A stretch of 64,000 nucleotides of DNA from Agriotes lineatus (Eukaryota; Arthropoda; Insecta; Coleoptera; Elateridae). The notes under the pieces were generated by a model that was not told the origin of the DNA, ran no database searches, and saw only the letters and a list, made by a program, of their open reading frames with translations. Location: contig CALNHX010001922.1 in the NCBI GenBank assembly GCA_940337035.1, positions 62,001 to 126,000 of the forward strand. Reading direction: 5' to 3'. The position numbers and the translations under genes are program-made. Shown here piece by piece: positions 40,640 through 51,800 of this stretch (position 1 is its first letter; each line of letters opens with the position of its first letter).

Positions 40640-42360
40640 TTAAGGGTTAATAATACATTCGTCACTTTCGAGCGCACTTTCACAATTTTTACAAGTATAA
40701 AATTTATTCACTCCTGTGGTACATAATTCATGAGCCCAGCCCGTGCATTCTATACATTGCATCCATTCTTCCCTGGCTTTACTATTAGAAAACGGTTCTA
40801 AACAAAAACAGTGATCATCATGCTCTTCGCTGCTGGATATTTGATTTTCCTTCTTTGTAGTTTCTTTATTCTTTTTCCTTATTTTTGTCTGCTGTTTTTT
40901 TTAAATAGGCATTTCTTTGATTATTTATCGACTTTCTCAGCCTGTTCTTCCAGTTTCCGTTTAACCGGCGTATCTGTTAAAATTGCTGTTTCTCTCTTTC
41001 GACTGTTATTTCTATTTCTAGATTTTCTATCTCGAGCCTTCGGTAAAGATCTCACATCACGAGGTGACTTGCGTGCATTTCTCGGCCCGGGTTGAGGTTC
41101 ATCTGAGTTGTCTAGAGACGTATCTGGAAGCTGTTCTTTAGGCTGCTCTGGAAACTGGTTCGCAGGCTGCTTTCTGTCGGTCACATAGCTTGGTGAAAAA
41201 TCCGCATCAATGAAGATGTCACGATTGGATGGATATATTCCTGTGCACCGAAATCCTGAAGAAATATTAGCTGGGGTCATCGCAAGTGGAAATGTGTGAC
41301 TAACGAGTTGTGGAATGTCGTAAATTGTCATCGTTCTCACTGGGTTGTTAATCATTCAATCGTCACAAGTTGAGTTGAAAACTTTCTTGAATGGCGCGTA
41401 AACAGTGCGATCAAGTGGCTGTAGCTTATGCGAACAGTGTGGGGGAAACGATAACATGATGATTCCATTCGATTTAGCAAAATTGAGCCCCTCTACGCTA
41501 AGGTGGGAACCATGATTATCAGGCAAAAGCAGGCATGGATTCTCAGGCGAGCTTTTCGCGTAATTATGGAAATTATTTAAAAATACGACGAAATCGGCTA
41601 CTTGCATCCACTCAGAGTTATTTGCAGTTCTACCAGAATCTACAGGTGCAGTAGCTATGAAACGCGTATGATATTTGACCTTTGGGAACACGACGAATGG
41701 TGTGATATGATTTCTAATCGCGGAGACAGCGCAAGCCAAAGTTACTAGCGTACCCCTTTTCGCAGAAACCATTGCATCGATTTGTTAGGATCATTTACGA
41801 GCAACGATTTTATCTGATCTCTGCACTGAAGTAACAGTTTCATCCATGTTCCAAATTCCGTGAGGTTGGAAATGATGTCTCCCAAGAAATGTTGCCAAAT
41901 TGTTGATAAAAGATTCCACATTTGTTCAGTTGAAGCTTGAAGCTCGTGTCAAGCTGGTCGGCTCTGGTTTTCGTAAGGAAAGAGTCGGGCGTCTTTTCAA
42001 AAAATCAGCGAACCAATCATCTCCGGCACGTTCATTTTCCTTCCAAGATTTAAGACATGAAATGGAATTCGCCACGCAAAGATTGTAAGCGAGGGTTTTG
42101 ATTTATTTTGACGTTAAAACATAATAAATAGCTGCAGCTTAAGGTATATATTCTTTTAATTGCTTCTCTTCGTCATCAGAAAAAAATCTGTTTGGAAAAT
42201 AACCATGGGTGGTTGGAGGCTGGACTCTCCTTTCATCGTCGATTTCATCTTCAGAAAATTTCTTGCAATATCTTGTTAGAGTTCGATAGTTGATTTTATA
42301 ATCAGCTGCAGCTTTACGAATTGCAACGCCCTGTTTCTTCACTTTCCTCACTGCTGCAAG
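40640..42360 (-). pseudogene. pogo-like (DDE_1) transposase with C-terminal zinc finger
   Basis: Minus strand. HTH (Psq-type) QGVAIRKAAADYKINYRTLT at 42351-42139; CENP-B-like block KENERAGDDWFADFLKRRPT (about 42030); WNMDETVTSVQ (first D, about 41850); MVSAKRGTLVTLACAVSAIR, LLLPDNHGSHLSVEGLNFAK (second D) and PPHCSHKLQPLDRTVYAPFK (third D) in 41772-41356; basic tail 41355-40921; then a Cys/His finger CFCLEPF, CIECTGWAHELC, FYTCKNCES at about 40830-40650 in another frame. Lesions are few: a stop near 41790, one at 41355/41356, one frameshift in the tail. Confidence 0.85.
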
Positions 42361-42689
42361 CAGGATGTCTGGAACAATTTCTTTTCGGTTTGTCTTTTTT
42401 ATGATTTCTAAGCACCTTTACCTGAAACAAATGAAAAAACATCTCAAAAAAGTGCCGGGATGGTTGTCACATGTGGCAACAATCTCCGATGTTTTTGTCA
42501 CAACCAACCGCGAACGAACAATTTAGACAACTAACGATTTGGCGGAAACACCATAAAACCTAACCTGAATGTTGATACAAAATAACGTCATGCAACGTTA
42601 TAGAATCACAGAAAAATAGTTGAAGCGGAACACAAATGCACAAAACACAAAAAGGGCCATTCACTTCACTTTCACTTACGCCAAGGTGT
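42361..42689. other. Noncoding edge of the pogo-like element
   Basis: Contains 'gatggttgtcacatgtggcaac' style sequence that may be subterminal to the pogo-like element. No gene. Confidence 0.4.
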
Positions 42690-44137
42690 TCCCAAGGTGA
42701 AGGGGGCGGAGCTTGGCGAAGGAACGACGTAAATGCCATTGGACGTACGGACGGAGGCCTTTCTTTTGACTACATCCTTCCCAGGGTAAAGGTGAATGAT
42801 GCGTCCTAATATTCATTGAAGGGAGGGGGGTGTGTTATCTTGATTAACTAATACCAAGGACCCTTCAACTAGATTGGAATGGTGCGAACTGCATTTTGAA
42901 AGCTCTTGGAGTTCTGACAAATACTCTTTATTCCAATGTGACCGCATATGCTGCTGGAGCTTTTGTATTCTCTCGTACGTTGATAATCGAGAATGGAGGA
43001 TCTCTTGTAGATCGAGATCAGGAGCTGATACCAGAGGTCGACCAACCAAGAAGTGAGCAGGTGTTAGCGGGTGTAGGTCGTTTGACGGTACGTGGGATAA
43101 CGGACGGGAATTTAGATTTGCTTCGACTTGTATTAGAAAGGTGCAAAGCTTTTCATAAGTAAGAAGCACATTACCTGTTACACGTTTCAAATGATATTAC
43201 AATAGTAACGTTCTGTTCTTTATGAAGCACGCCTAATTCGCGAAGCCCGGAATTCCGTGAATTCTTTGCAAAGAACGTGGCGAGGGATTTTTAGATCATT
43301 GAAGAGTGTGAGCTTGTTGCGGTATGAACTACATTTACCTTTGATACTGTTAGGGACTTGATCATCCGAAACCAGCTTTTCCATCCATAGCTCTTGCAAA
43401 AGGATCTTGACATTAATGGAGCATGGAGAATGATACATTTGGTCATCCTTTCACAGGAGGAATTTGGTATTGAATACATTGACTGGTCAGTAGTATGAAA
43501 ACGCCAAATTAGACCTAACGTGTTTGTGTGCTTATGGGAGCCAAACTCAAGAACAACTGAGTGAATACCAGCTTGGTGAATATCGCTAAGGATTGCTGGG
43601 TGGTTAGAGATCCACCTGCGCAGTTTAAAATAACCTGACTTAAGGACATTGAGAAGACTTGCGCAAATGTGACGCGTTTGATCTAGTGTGTCGGCGCCCG
43701 TAAGCTGGGTGTCAACGTAGAAATCTTCCTTTATTATCTTGGCGATTTCGGGTAATGAATCTCCGCATTCAATGCCTAGTTGGGTCAAACAATTGAATTG
43801 AAAGGAAGCTGGCTGAGTAAGTTCCATATGCGACACTGTTCAGATTGTAAGTCAGAAAAGATTCTCTGGGGGTAGATCGCGATAGGATGCGTTGGAGATT
43901 GCTCTGGCTAGGCTCTACTTGCATGTATTACATTTTCTCGATGTATGCAAAAATTGCAGAGAAATGCTTACGGAAACGAGGATCGAAAACAGGTCTTGTA
44001 TGGTTTGAGATAACTAGGTTTGACTGTAGTCTTTTTTCAAGTGAAGACATTGTTTCCGAGAAGTTTGGAATGAGTCGCCCAATACCGTTAAACGGGGATA
44101 CTTGAGACAATCTTAGAGGTTCTTTGTTTCCACGCAC
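42690..44137 (-). pseudogene. BEL/Pao retrotransposon pol fragment
   Basis: Minus strand, N to C: RT leader SETMSSLEKRLQ (44137-43928); RT palm SFQFNCLTQLG, IIKEDFYVDTQLTGADTLDQ (the YVDD-like catalytic site), GYFKLRRWISNHP (43836-43291); integrase C-terminal region LLTYEKLCTFLIQVEANLNS, RPLSHV, TPAHFLVGRPL, WNKEYLSELQELS (43190-42813), finally LGRIIHLYPGKD and SVRTSNGIY to about 42690. Protease, RNase H and the integrase core are deleted or scrambled between the pieces. The FYVD and GRPL signatures fit BEL/Pao. No LTR identified. Confidence 0.8.
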
Positions 44138-44690
44138 TTACAACTTCTCTCGTAAGTTCGTAAATTTTTGTATAAGTAGCATACCTTGTAAGATAGGTCA
44201 TCCATTGGTCAAAATGGACAAATAACCTCCCTAGGTATTTTTTGATTTTTTAAAAACTGTTCCAATTTACACTGAAAATGGGGTAAACTGAGAGTGTCGG
44301 AAAATTGCCTAAAACATAAGTTAGACCATTCCTGGGTAAAATGGGACAATAGACATTCAAAAATAAAGTAATATACGCCATTATTATTAGAAAACCATTA
44401 AAACAGTTGATTATAACCTTTATTAGATAAAATAAACCTTTTTTCGTAATAAAATAAACATTCTATCTAACAATGTAAAATATCGTTAATTAGGAAATCA
44501 AGGTTATGTTTAAGTATTACATAAAATCTGGTCTAGATTTATCTTCGCCAAAAATGTGTAAACTCGTTCTAATCAGCGGGAGAGCGAACATATAAATTAT
44601 CTGACTGAAATGAATAGTATTGTTGTCTTCTACATTAGGATATACAAATATATTTTTACATTCTCTATAACGCCTTAAACATTTAACAGA
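44138..44690. other. AT-rich noncoding stretch
   Basis: No coding signal or repeat boundary seen. Confidence 0.5.
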
Positions 44691-44863
44691 CTAACACACA
44701 TATGCATAGTCGTTCGCCAGCGGCCCGGCGGCGACTCGTCTGAGTTTCTTTATGAATAGTATGTTGGCGGCACTGTACGTCTATATCAAATTCTAGGTTA
44801 GCAGGTTAGATTTTGTGTCAGTTTCTGTCAAAAGTGACGGACGACTATGCATACGGGTGTTAG
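44691..44863. mobile_element. Short hairpin (MITE-like) element
   Basis: Left 26 bp ctaacacacatatgcatagt plus cgttcg (44691-44716) is inverted with three mismatches at 44838-44863. Inside, 'tcaaattctaggttagcagg' plus ttag (about 44788-44811) and 'tgtcagtttctgtcaaaagt' resemble the core of the hairpin elements at 62-63 kb. Confidence 0.75.
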
Positions 44864-45109
44864 TCATTTGATTAAGGCAATTTATTTTCGTGACAAACTT
44901 TTTTAGGCACTCTTTTTTGCTCCCCTTGTTGTAAGATAATTGCACTTTGATGAAAACACCTGCTCTCAGGTTTGACTTTTCAACTGGTAGGTCGACTGTT
45001 TCTTTTCTGCTGTCGCTTAGTTCCTCATTGTCACTAAATTGATCCTGGTCGATGTCTGAATCTCCACTGTCTTCATGTTCATTTTCTGAGGTATTGAGAT
45101 GGCAAATTT
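44864..45109. other. C-terminal remnant region of pogo-like copy 2
   Basis: Minus-strand frames give SNLRAGVFIKVQLSYNKGSK plus KECLKKFVTKIN, which may be the extreme C-terminus of the pogo-like protein that follows, interrupted by stops. Confidence 0.4.
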
Positions 45110-46330
45110 AAACTGGAAGCCGAAACTGACTGTCCTGCTTAATTTCTCTTTTTTTCTTCGCTGCTTGGGACACCTGAATTAACTAAATCATGTTTCTTCA
45201 GCAATGCGTCAAACTCGTCTTGCAACTTATCTAGATTTTGGCCAATATTATCATCTGGTTTATAGTCAGGGAGCCTTTTAGTACTTCCATCCTGTTAATT
45301 GGATATGAACGGGAGGCTCGGAATCCGGATTTTAGATTACGCTCATCAAGCTCATTTAGGGCTTTCTTCAGCAATCTGGGAAACCCCGTTTTTGGCAAAC
45401 AACCACGATGTTTTTGTTTCCAGTCGTTTAAATGTTTTCTCCAAGTAGCCTTCAAGGGTTTAAAGTTAGCCACATCTAAGGGTTGGCACATATGCGTTCT
45501 ATTTGGAGGTAGAAAGAGAAACATAATTCCGTTTTTTTCACATTCTTTATGATTCTCACATTAAAATGAACCGCTAAATTGTCAGCTATCACTGCTTTTT
45601 TACCGTAACGATGTTTCAAGTATGGAATAACGACTTTGAAGAACCAATCCTCGAAGATGGGGTCGTCAAACCATCCCATTTTCGATCTATTATACAAACA
45701 ATTACTGGGTCCGTTTAACAACCACCGAGGATACAAGTTTTTGGATTTATGGACAACATACGGTGGTAAGGTACGACCGGATGCACTAACACAAAACATG
45801 ACCGAAGTTGAACTCTTAGAGTGATCCATCACCCTGAAGACCCTTTTAACACCTCTGCGGACTACAACCTTCACCTGACCAGGGTCGTCGGTCAGGTTGG
45901 TTTCGTCATAGTTTAAGATGTTGTTAGCTTCGACACCATCCAAAGAAATTTCAACATTATTGAAATATTCGTTTATTACGTCCTTGTTCACGGCACTTCT
46001 ATTTCTTTTAATACTCTGGGCTAACCTACTTATTAAATTAGAATGTCTTTTTGTAAATTATTCCATCCAATGGTAACCGGGGAGATCTTCGATACCCTTC
46101 CTATCCAAATCATTTTTTACTAATTCACGTATGTCCATATTTGCCATGGGATAGCCCCATTTTCCAGCACTAATAATGGCATTCTTCTTCTTGTTGTTGG
46201 CTTAATACAGGTTGTCTGCCTGTTTTTGGGGGGTTCCGGCTATGATACTTTCGATTGAGGGCTTTTCGGGGAATCTTAATTTTTTTTCGGGCTCGCGCAA
46301 TGTTGCACTACCATTTACAATCTCTGTTAT
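45110..46330 (-). pseudogene. pogo-like (DDE_1) transposase, second family
   Basis: Minus strand. HTH remnant RKALNRKYHSRNPPKTGRQP (about 46250); MANMDIRELVKNDLDRKGIE then LPGYHWME and FTKRHSNLISRLAQSIKRNR, the DNA-binding block (46150-46010); NILNYDETNLTDDPG (first D), KKAVIADNLAVHF (second D) in 45991-45476; LFLPPNRTHMCQPLDVANFK (third D region) and a C-terminal helix in 45524-45231; then a charged coil LDKLQDEFDALLKKHDLV. Different sequence from the pogo-like copy at 40.6-42.4 kb. Two frameshifts. Confidence 0.85.
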
Positions 46331-46666
46331 CCCATTAATGCCAAAAGTTCTAATTCAATAGGATTTTTATATTTTAACTCTAAGGTTAGAACATCGTAAC
46401 AGAAATATAAAAACTTAGTTCGGTGACACTTTTTCCGTCACATTGTGTTAGATATTGTTGGTTATGTTGACATTCAAATTTACGGAAAAGCGTGTTTTAA
46501 CATAGTATTAAAACATGCCACCAATGGCAAAGTGCAAAAAAGACGTAATTCGGGCGTTATTAAGAGTGCTACAAATGTCACTTTTGACACTAGAAACTGT
46601 GCAAAAAGTTGTCATTTTGACACGATCGTAGAAAATAGTATATTACATACCGAGGTAGAAAGTGTT

Positions 46667-47050
46667 TCATTCCTGTCGACAGATTAAGTAGTTAACCAAG
46701 ACGCGTAGCGTCGAGGTTAACTTTATCTGTTTATAACCATAACGAATGGGTTTTCCTCTCATTAATTGTTTCATGGAATGGTAGCCATAATACGGTTCCA
46801 TAGCTTCATCGACTGAAAAATTTCCTTCCAAAGGCCGAATATACTTTTGAAAACATTGATTTACATGACTGTTAACTGGACGGATTTTATAAATTCTATC
46901 TTCATTTTCTAAAGTGTTGTCACTGATATGCAAAGATCAGTGTATCTGTTCAAACCTGTTACGGCTTATAGTGTTACTAACCAAATGCGAATACGGCATT
47001 CCCATTACATTCTTCTGGATGGTAAAGGATGATATCCGGAAAGTATCAAA
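46667..47050 (-). pseudogene. piggyBac-like transposase, middle part
   Basis: Minus strand, from about 47040: ILSGYHPLPSRRM, WEC, LVSNTISRNRFEQIH (46960-46930, mixed frames), then LHISDNTLENEDRIYKIRPV, NQCFQKYIRPLEGNFSVDEA (SVDEAM, first catalytic D), YYGYHSMKQLMRGKPIRYGY (46933-46667). This order is piggyBac-specific. The N-terminal part is at 60170-60941 on the same strand, separated by LINE C. The catalytic D2/D3 region beyond 46667 is lost. Confidence 0.8.
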
Positions 47051-47053
47051 ATT

Positions 47054-47304
47054 ATAATAATAATAATAATAAAGATATTTATTGTGCAATAAAAAAACAC
47101 AAACGGTGATAATTCGGCTAACCGTTCTTCCATTTCACCATTATAAACTAATTTTAGTGTTCACACTATAATAACATAATTGCATTAACTATACTATCAA
47201 TTCAAAGATTTAAATAACATACAATATATAAACATTTGTATAAAAAAATTATTTCATGCTATTTAGGTTAGGCAGGGATTTTATATAACTCACAAAATGA
47301 TTAT
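47054..47304 (-). mobile_element. LINE C, 3' end with (TAA)n tail
   Basis: 47054-47075 is the (ATT)n-type tail on the minus strand, followed by the 3' UTR and the last codons YIKSLPNLNSMK and a stop (47300-47265). The frame joins across the I-type LINE to QLDFSYNHFV at 52665-52690. It is therefore the 3' end of LINE C. Confidence 0.8.
47292..47304. repeat. Target-site duplication of the I-type LINE, left
   Basis: acaaaatgattat, 13 bp, identical to 52653-52665. It lies immediately before the first base of the I-type LINE. Confidence 0.9.
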
Positions 47305-47331
47305 GAGTTCTGCCGTGACCGTGGTTGTAAA

Positions 47332-47347
47332 CAGACGTGCACGTCTG
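47332..47347. promoter_or_regulatory. 16-bp palindrome in the 5' UTR of the I-type LINE
   Basis: cagacgtgcacgtctg reads the same on both strands and lies 27 bp inside the element. I elements rely on internal downstream promoters, so this could be a factor-binding site. Role inferred from position only. Confidence 0.4.
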
Positions 47348-47533
47348 CCTCGCCTATCGCACAGAACAAATTGCTTAAACAAATTGAAAGTGCCAAGTGA
47401 TAACAAATCTACCCAATTAGTGACATCAGAAAATTACTAAGGCCAATAGGGACATAGGGCTACCGCCTACCCTATAACAAAAACCGAAGATTCTAGTGGG
47501 ATTCGTGAGTACAGGAATCACACTAACACTAAC

Positions 47534-48820
47534 ATGACCGATCGTATGCAATTACACAATACTGTTCCAAATCCAGCCCTTCCCTCTACACCAAACCTAA
47601 AACCTATCACACAACATGCAACCATTCAGCCAATTCATACAGATAAAGAGCGGATACAAGTACAGCCTCAAAAAACATTCGCAGATTGCGCCAACCAGTT
47701 AAGTTTCCCCAAAAAAGAGGATGCGATAATACTAAGCGCAGTAGACGGCATAAACTTAAAAGAATACATAATGGCCATCGGCAACCTTGTTGGACCAAAA
47801 AATATTATCTTTGCTTCCCGTATGTCCAACAACAGAATATGTATTTATCTCAACCATAAACAAACCGTAGATAATCTCACAGCAATGCACAAATTTATCA
47901 GAATAGGAGAACATGAAATTTCTTTACGCCGCCTTATCACACCCGCACAAAAGCTTCTTCTCTCAAACGTATGTCCGTCAATACCACACAGTACAATTGA
48001 AAGCAATCTTAAAAATATTAACTTAAAACTTCTGTCCCCAATAACTTTTTTAAGAGCCGGATTAACGGAGTCGGAATATAGTCACATTCTGAGCTTTAGA
48101 AGGCAAGTCTACATCGAACCGCAGGAAAATATGGTGATTCCTGAATCTATTCTTATCAACTTTGAAGGAACAAGCTACAGAATATTTTTATCTACAAACA
48201 CTTTATGTTTTAATTGCCGTCAACCAGATCATATAGCAGAAAATTGTCCAACCCGTAAAGACAAATCAAATAATTCACAGCTGCCTACAAAGCGACCATA
48301 CTCCAATTCTACAGATTCGTTAACATCTGAAAAAGATCAACAATCTCTTGTAAAAAACACTCAAGGCAACCAAATGGAAATTGACAACGCAAATCAATCG
48401 TCATCAAACACACCGCACGTAACTCATACGACCACCAATGAAGCGAAGCCTAGTAAAAAACTTAAGAACATCATTCATACTACTAGCGAATCTGATAGCG
48501 AATCCCCATCACTAAATGAAATACTAACACCCATACGAAAGAAAATCGAATCATCACCAAACGAATATCCCCTTACCTCTAAGAACTTTAAAGATTTTAT
48601 AGAAAATGTTATTGGTGCGCCATACCCCTTAAGCATTTGCAGGCAATATACTGAAAATCCGCTAGAACTAATTGATATGATGAAAAAACTATATCCTGAT
48701 CTAGAACAGCGAGCAATGAAAACAAAATTTACAAAAATAACCAAGAAGATACTAACCCAACTGGACCGAGAAACCAAAGTAAATAAACCTATTACCAATA
48801 ATTCTGACTCTGAATATTAA
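47534..48820 (+). CDS. I-type LINE ORF1, gag-like RNA-binding protein
   Basis: 428 aa. The N-terminal 220 residues are a gag-like region (KTFADCANQLSFPKKEDAII ... VCPSIPHSTIESNLKNINLK). A zinc knuckle CFNCRQPDHIAENC (CX2CX4HX4C) is at about residues 224-238. A Ser/Asn/Thr-rich linker and a basic C-terminus follow. It would coat the LINE RNA. Only one knuckle is obvious. The start is the first Met after the UTR, and an in-frame stop is followed by ORF2 after 23 bp. No lesions. Confidence 0.85.
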   Translation: MTDRMQLHNTVPNPALPSTPNLKPITQHATIQPIHTDKERIQVQPQKTFADCANQLSFPKKEDAIILSAVDGINLKEYIMAIGNLVGPKNIIFASRMSNNRICIYLNHKQTVDNLTAMHKFIRIGEHEISLRRLITPAQKLLLSNVCPSIPHSTIESNLKNINLKLLSPITFLRAGLTESEYSHILSFRRQVYIEPQENMVIPESILINFEGTSYRIFLSTNTLCFNCRQPDHIAENCPTRKDKSNNSQLPTKRPYSNSTDSLTSEKDQQSLVKNTQGNQMEIDNANQSSSNTPHVTHTTTNEAKPSKKLKNIIHTTSESDSESPSLNEILTPIRKKIESSPNEYPLTSKNFKDFIENVIGAPYPLSICRQYTENPLELIDMMKKLYPDLEQRAMKTKFTKITKKILTQLDRETKVNKPITNNSDSEY

Positions 48821-48843
48821 TTTATATTACTTTCACATTTATA

Positions 48844-51800
48844 ATGTATAACACACAACAAACCAATACTATATTACAATGGAACTGCAACGGTTTTTAT
48901 AAACGTTTGCCTCACTTACAGCGGCTAATTGCACACTACACACCTAAATGTTTATGCCTTCAGGAGACACATTTTAAATTCAACAAAGCAGCAACCCTGA
49001 AAAACTACACAATATACAGAAAAGATCGTCAAACAGATGGCAACGCTAGTGGAGGCGTAGCAATACTGGTAGATAGTCAGTATTTTTCACAAGAAATTAT
49101 AGTTAATACAGAATTAGAAGCCGTAGCAGTTAACCTTATCTCACCCTTTAAATTCACCCTATGCAATATATACATACCACCAAACAAAACTCTATCCCAT
49201 AGTGACGTAAACAAAGTTATCAACCAACTACCACTACCATTTGTACTAGTTGGGGACTTCAATGGTCATAATCATATCTGGGGATCGACGGAAACTGACA
49301 GCCGAGGTAAAATTATAGAGCAAGTAATCGATAGAAATGATATCTTCCTGTTGAATAATGGTCATCACACTCGACTTGACTCAGGAAATGGCACTTTTTC
49401 CGCCATAGATTTGTCACTCTGTGACCCAAAAATTGCACCTAATATAAGCTGGAGAGTTATCGACGACCAACATGATAGCGACCACTTTCCTATCGAAATT
49501 ACATTACAAAATAATAAGCAAAGGTGCGTCGAACCCAATCTGCAACCACAAAAGTGGAAATTTAAAAAAGCGAACTGGGAACTTTATCAAAAATTATCCA
49601 CTCCAACTTCCACAGATATCAACCCGTCAGAAAGTATAGATACAATTATAAATAATTTCACAACATTAATCCGTAACGCAGCTGAAGTAGCAATAGGCAG
49701 ATCATCCAACGCACAGAGGAAACGAAGAGTACCTTGGTGGAATACAAATTGTCAACAAGCAATAAAAAATTATAAACAAGCATTAAATCGCTATAAACGA
49801 CACAGAACAACAGAAAATCTACTAACATTTAAAAACCTGAGAGCAATAGCCAGACGAACAGTTAAGCAAAGTAAAGAAGAGTCTTGGAAAGAATACGTTG
49901 CATCCATAAACTGCAAGACCTCATCTAAAGAAATGTGGACAAAAATTCAAGCAATGAAGGGAACCAGCTCCTATTTCCAAATAAAGGAATTAAAAGACGG
50001 GCCTCACATAATTACATCTCCTACCGAAATTGCAAATAAGCTAGCTCAATCTTTCGAGCATAATTCAAGTAACGTGCAATATGATCCAGAATTTCTAATA
50101 TATAAACTAGAAAAGGAATCAGAAAAAATCAATTTAGACGAGAAATACAGCAACCCTGTTAATGCTCCTTTTAGTAGCTGGGAACTGAAGAATGCTTTGA
50201 TATCTTGTAAAAATAAAAGCCCAGGACCTGATGATATCCCATTTCAGCTAATTAAGAACCTGTCTGAAATATCAAAGTCTTACCTACTCAAGATTTACAA
50301 CCTAATATGGGAAACTCACGTATTTCCTGCTGAATGGCGAACGTCAATAATAATCCCGATCGTAAAACCAAATAAAGATAAATACCAATCAGCAAGTTAC
50401 CGACCAGTAGCACTTACCTGCTGTATCTGCAAATTAATGGAGAAAATTATAAACAAACGTTTAATGTGGTACCTAGAACACAATAATATCATCGATCCAT
50501 CACAAACGGGATTTAGACAGGGATATACTACCATTGACAACATAATATCTCTAGAAACTGAAATTCGAGAGGCTTTCAAAAACAAACAACATCTTATAGC
50601 AACTTTTTTTGATCTTGAGAAGGCATATGACACAGCCTGGAAGCACAATATATTAGAATCAGTAATAAACCACGGACTATCTGGTAATATAGCCCATTTC
50701 GTTAACAATTTTCTGAAAGATCGAACGTTTAAAGTGAGAGCTGGAGGAACATATTCAGATAGTTACGGTCAGCAGAACGGCGTACCTCAAGGAGCGGTTA
50801 TCAGTGTAACACTGTTCATTATAGCTGTAAACGATGTTGCAAAAGTGATTCCTATGCCAGTCCAAATGTCGATGTATGTAGATGACCTTACGATTTATTG
50901 TCGAGGAACTAATATTGCTACTGTTCAAGAGAATATCCAAGACTGCATTAGGAAACTGGAACAGTGGACAAGAATAACTGGTTTTAGATTTTCAACGACC
51001 AAAACTAAATGCATGTTCTTTACAAAACGACAAAGATATTATAAACCTAACATTGCACTGAACGGAACTACATTAGAATACGTGGAGTCAACCAAATATT
51101 TAGGCATAATAATTGATGAAAAACTCACATGGGCAAAACATATACAAGAACTTAAAACAAAATGCAGCGAAAGGTTAAACTTGCTGAAAACATTAAATCG
51201 ACATAAATGGGGGGCAAATAAGGACACTTTACTAAGAATTTATAAGGCTTTAATAAGATCAAAACTTGACTACGGTTGTCAAGTTTATACCTCGGCTAGC
51301 AAAACCAGATTAAAGTACTTAGATGCATTACACAATTCAGCAATGAGAATAGCAGGGGGAGCCTTTAGGAGCAGTCCGGTAGTTAGTATACTTTGCGAAA
51401 TAGCAGAACCACCCTTGCATTTAAGAAGACAACAGATGGCACTTTCTTATGCAATAAACGTCATCGCAAACCCGCAGAATCCACGAAGAAAGATGTATAT
51501 GAGAACACCTGAAGTACTTCCATCCCATGGTACCAAATCGCAGTTCCAACACAGAATATACAATATCCAAAAAAACCTAAATATGCAAGTTCCCGAATTA
51601 ATTCCTATTACACACAGCAAAGTCCCACCCTGGACAATCCCAGAACCCCAAACAGTATTAGATCTGACGCAATTTAAGAAAGATACTACATCGGTAACAA
51701 TATTAAAACAACAGTTTCTACACATTAAAGATAGATTCAAAGCATACGTGCACATTTATACCGACGGATCAAAATCTAGGAAGGGTGTGGGAGCAGCATT

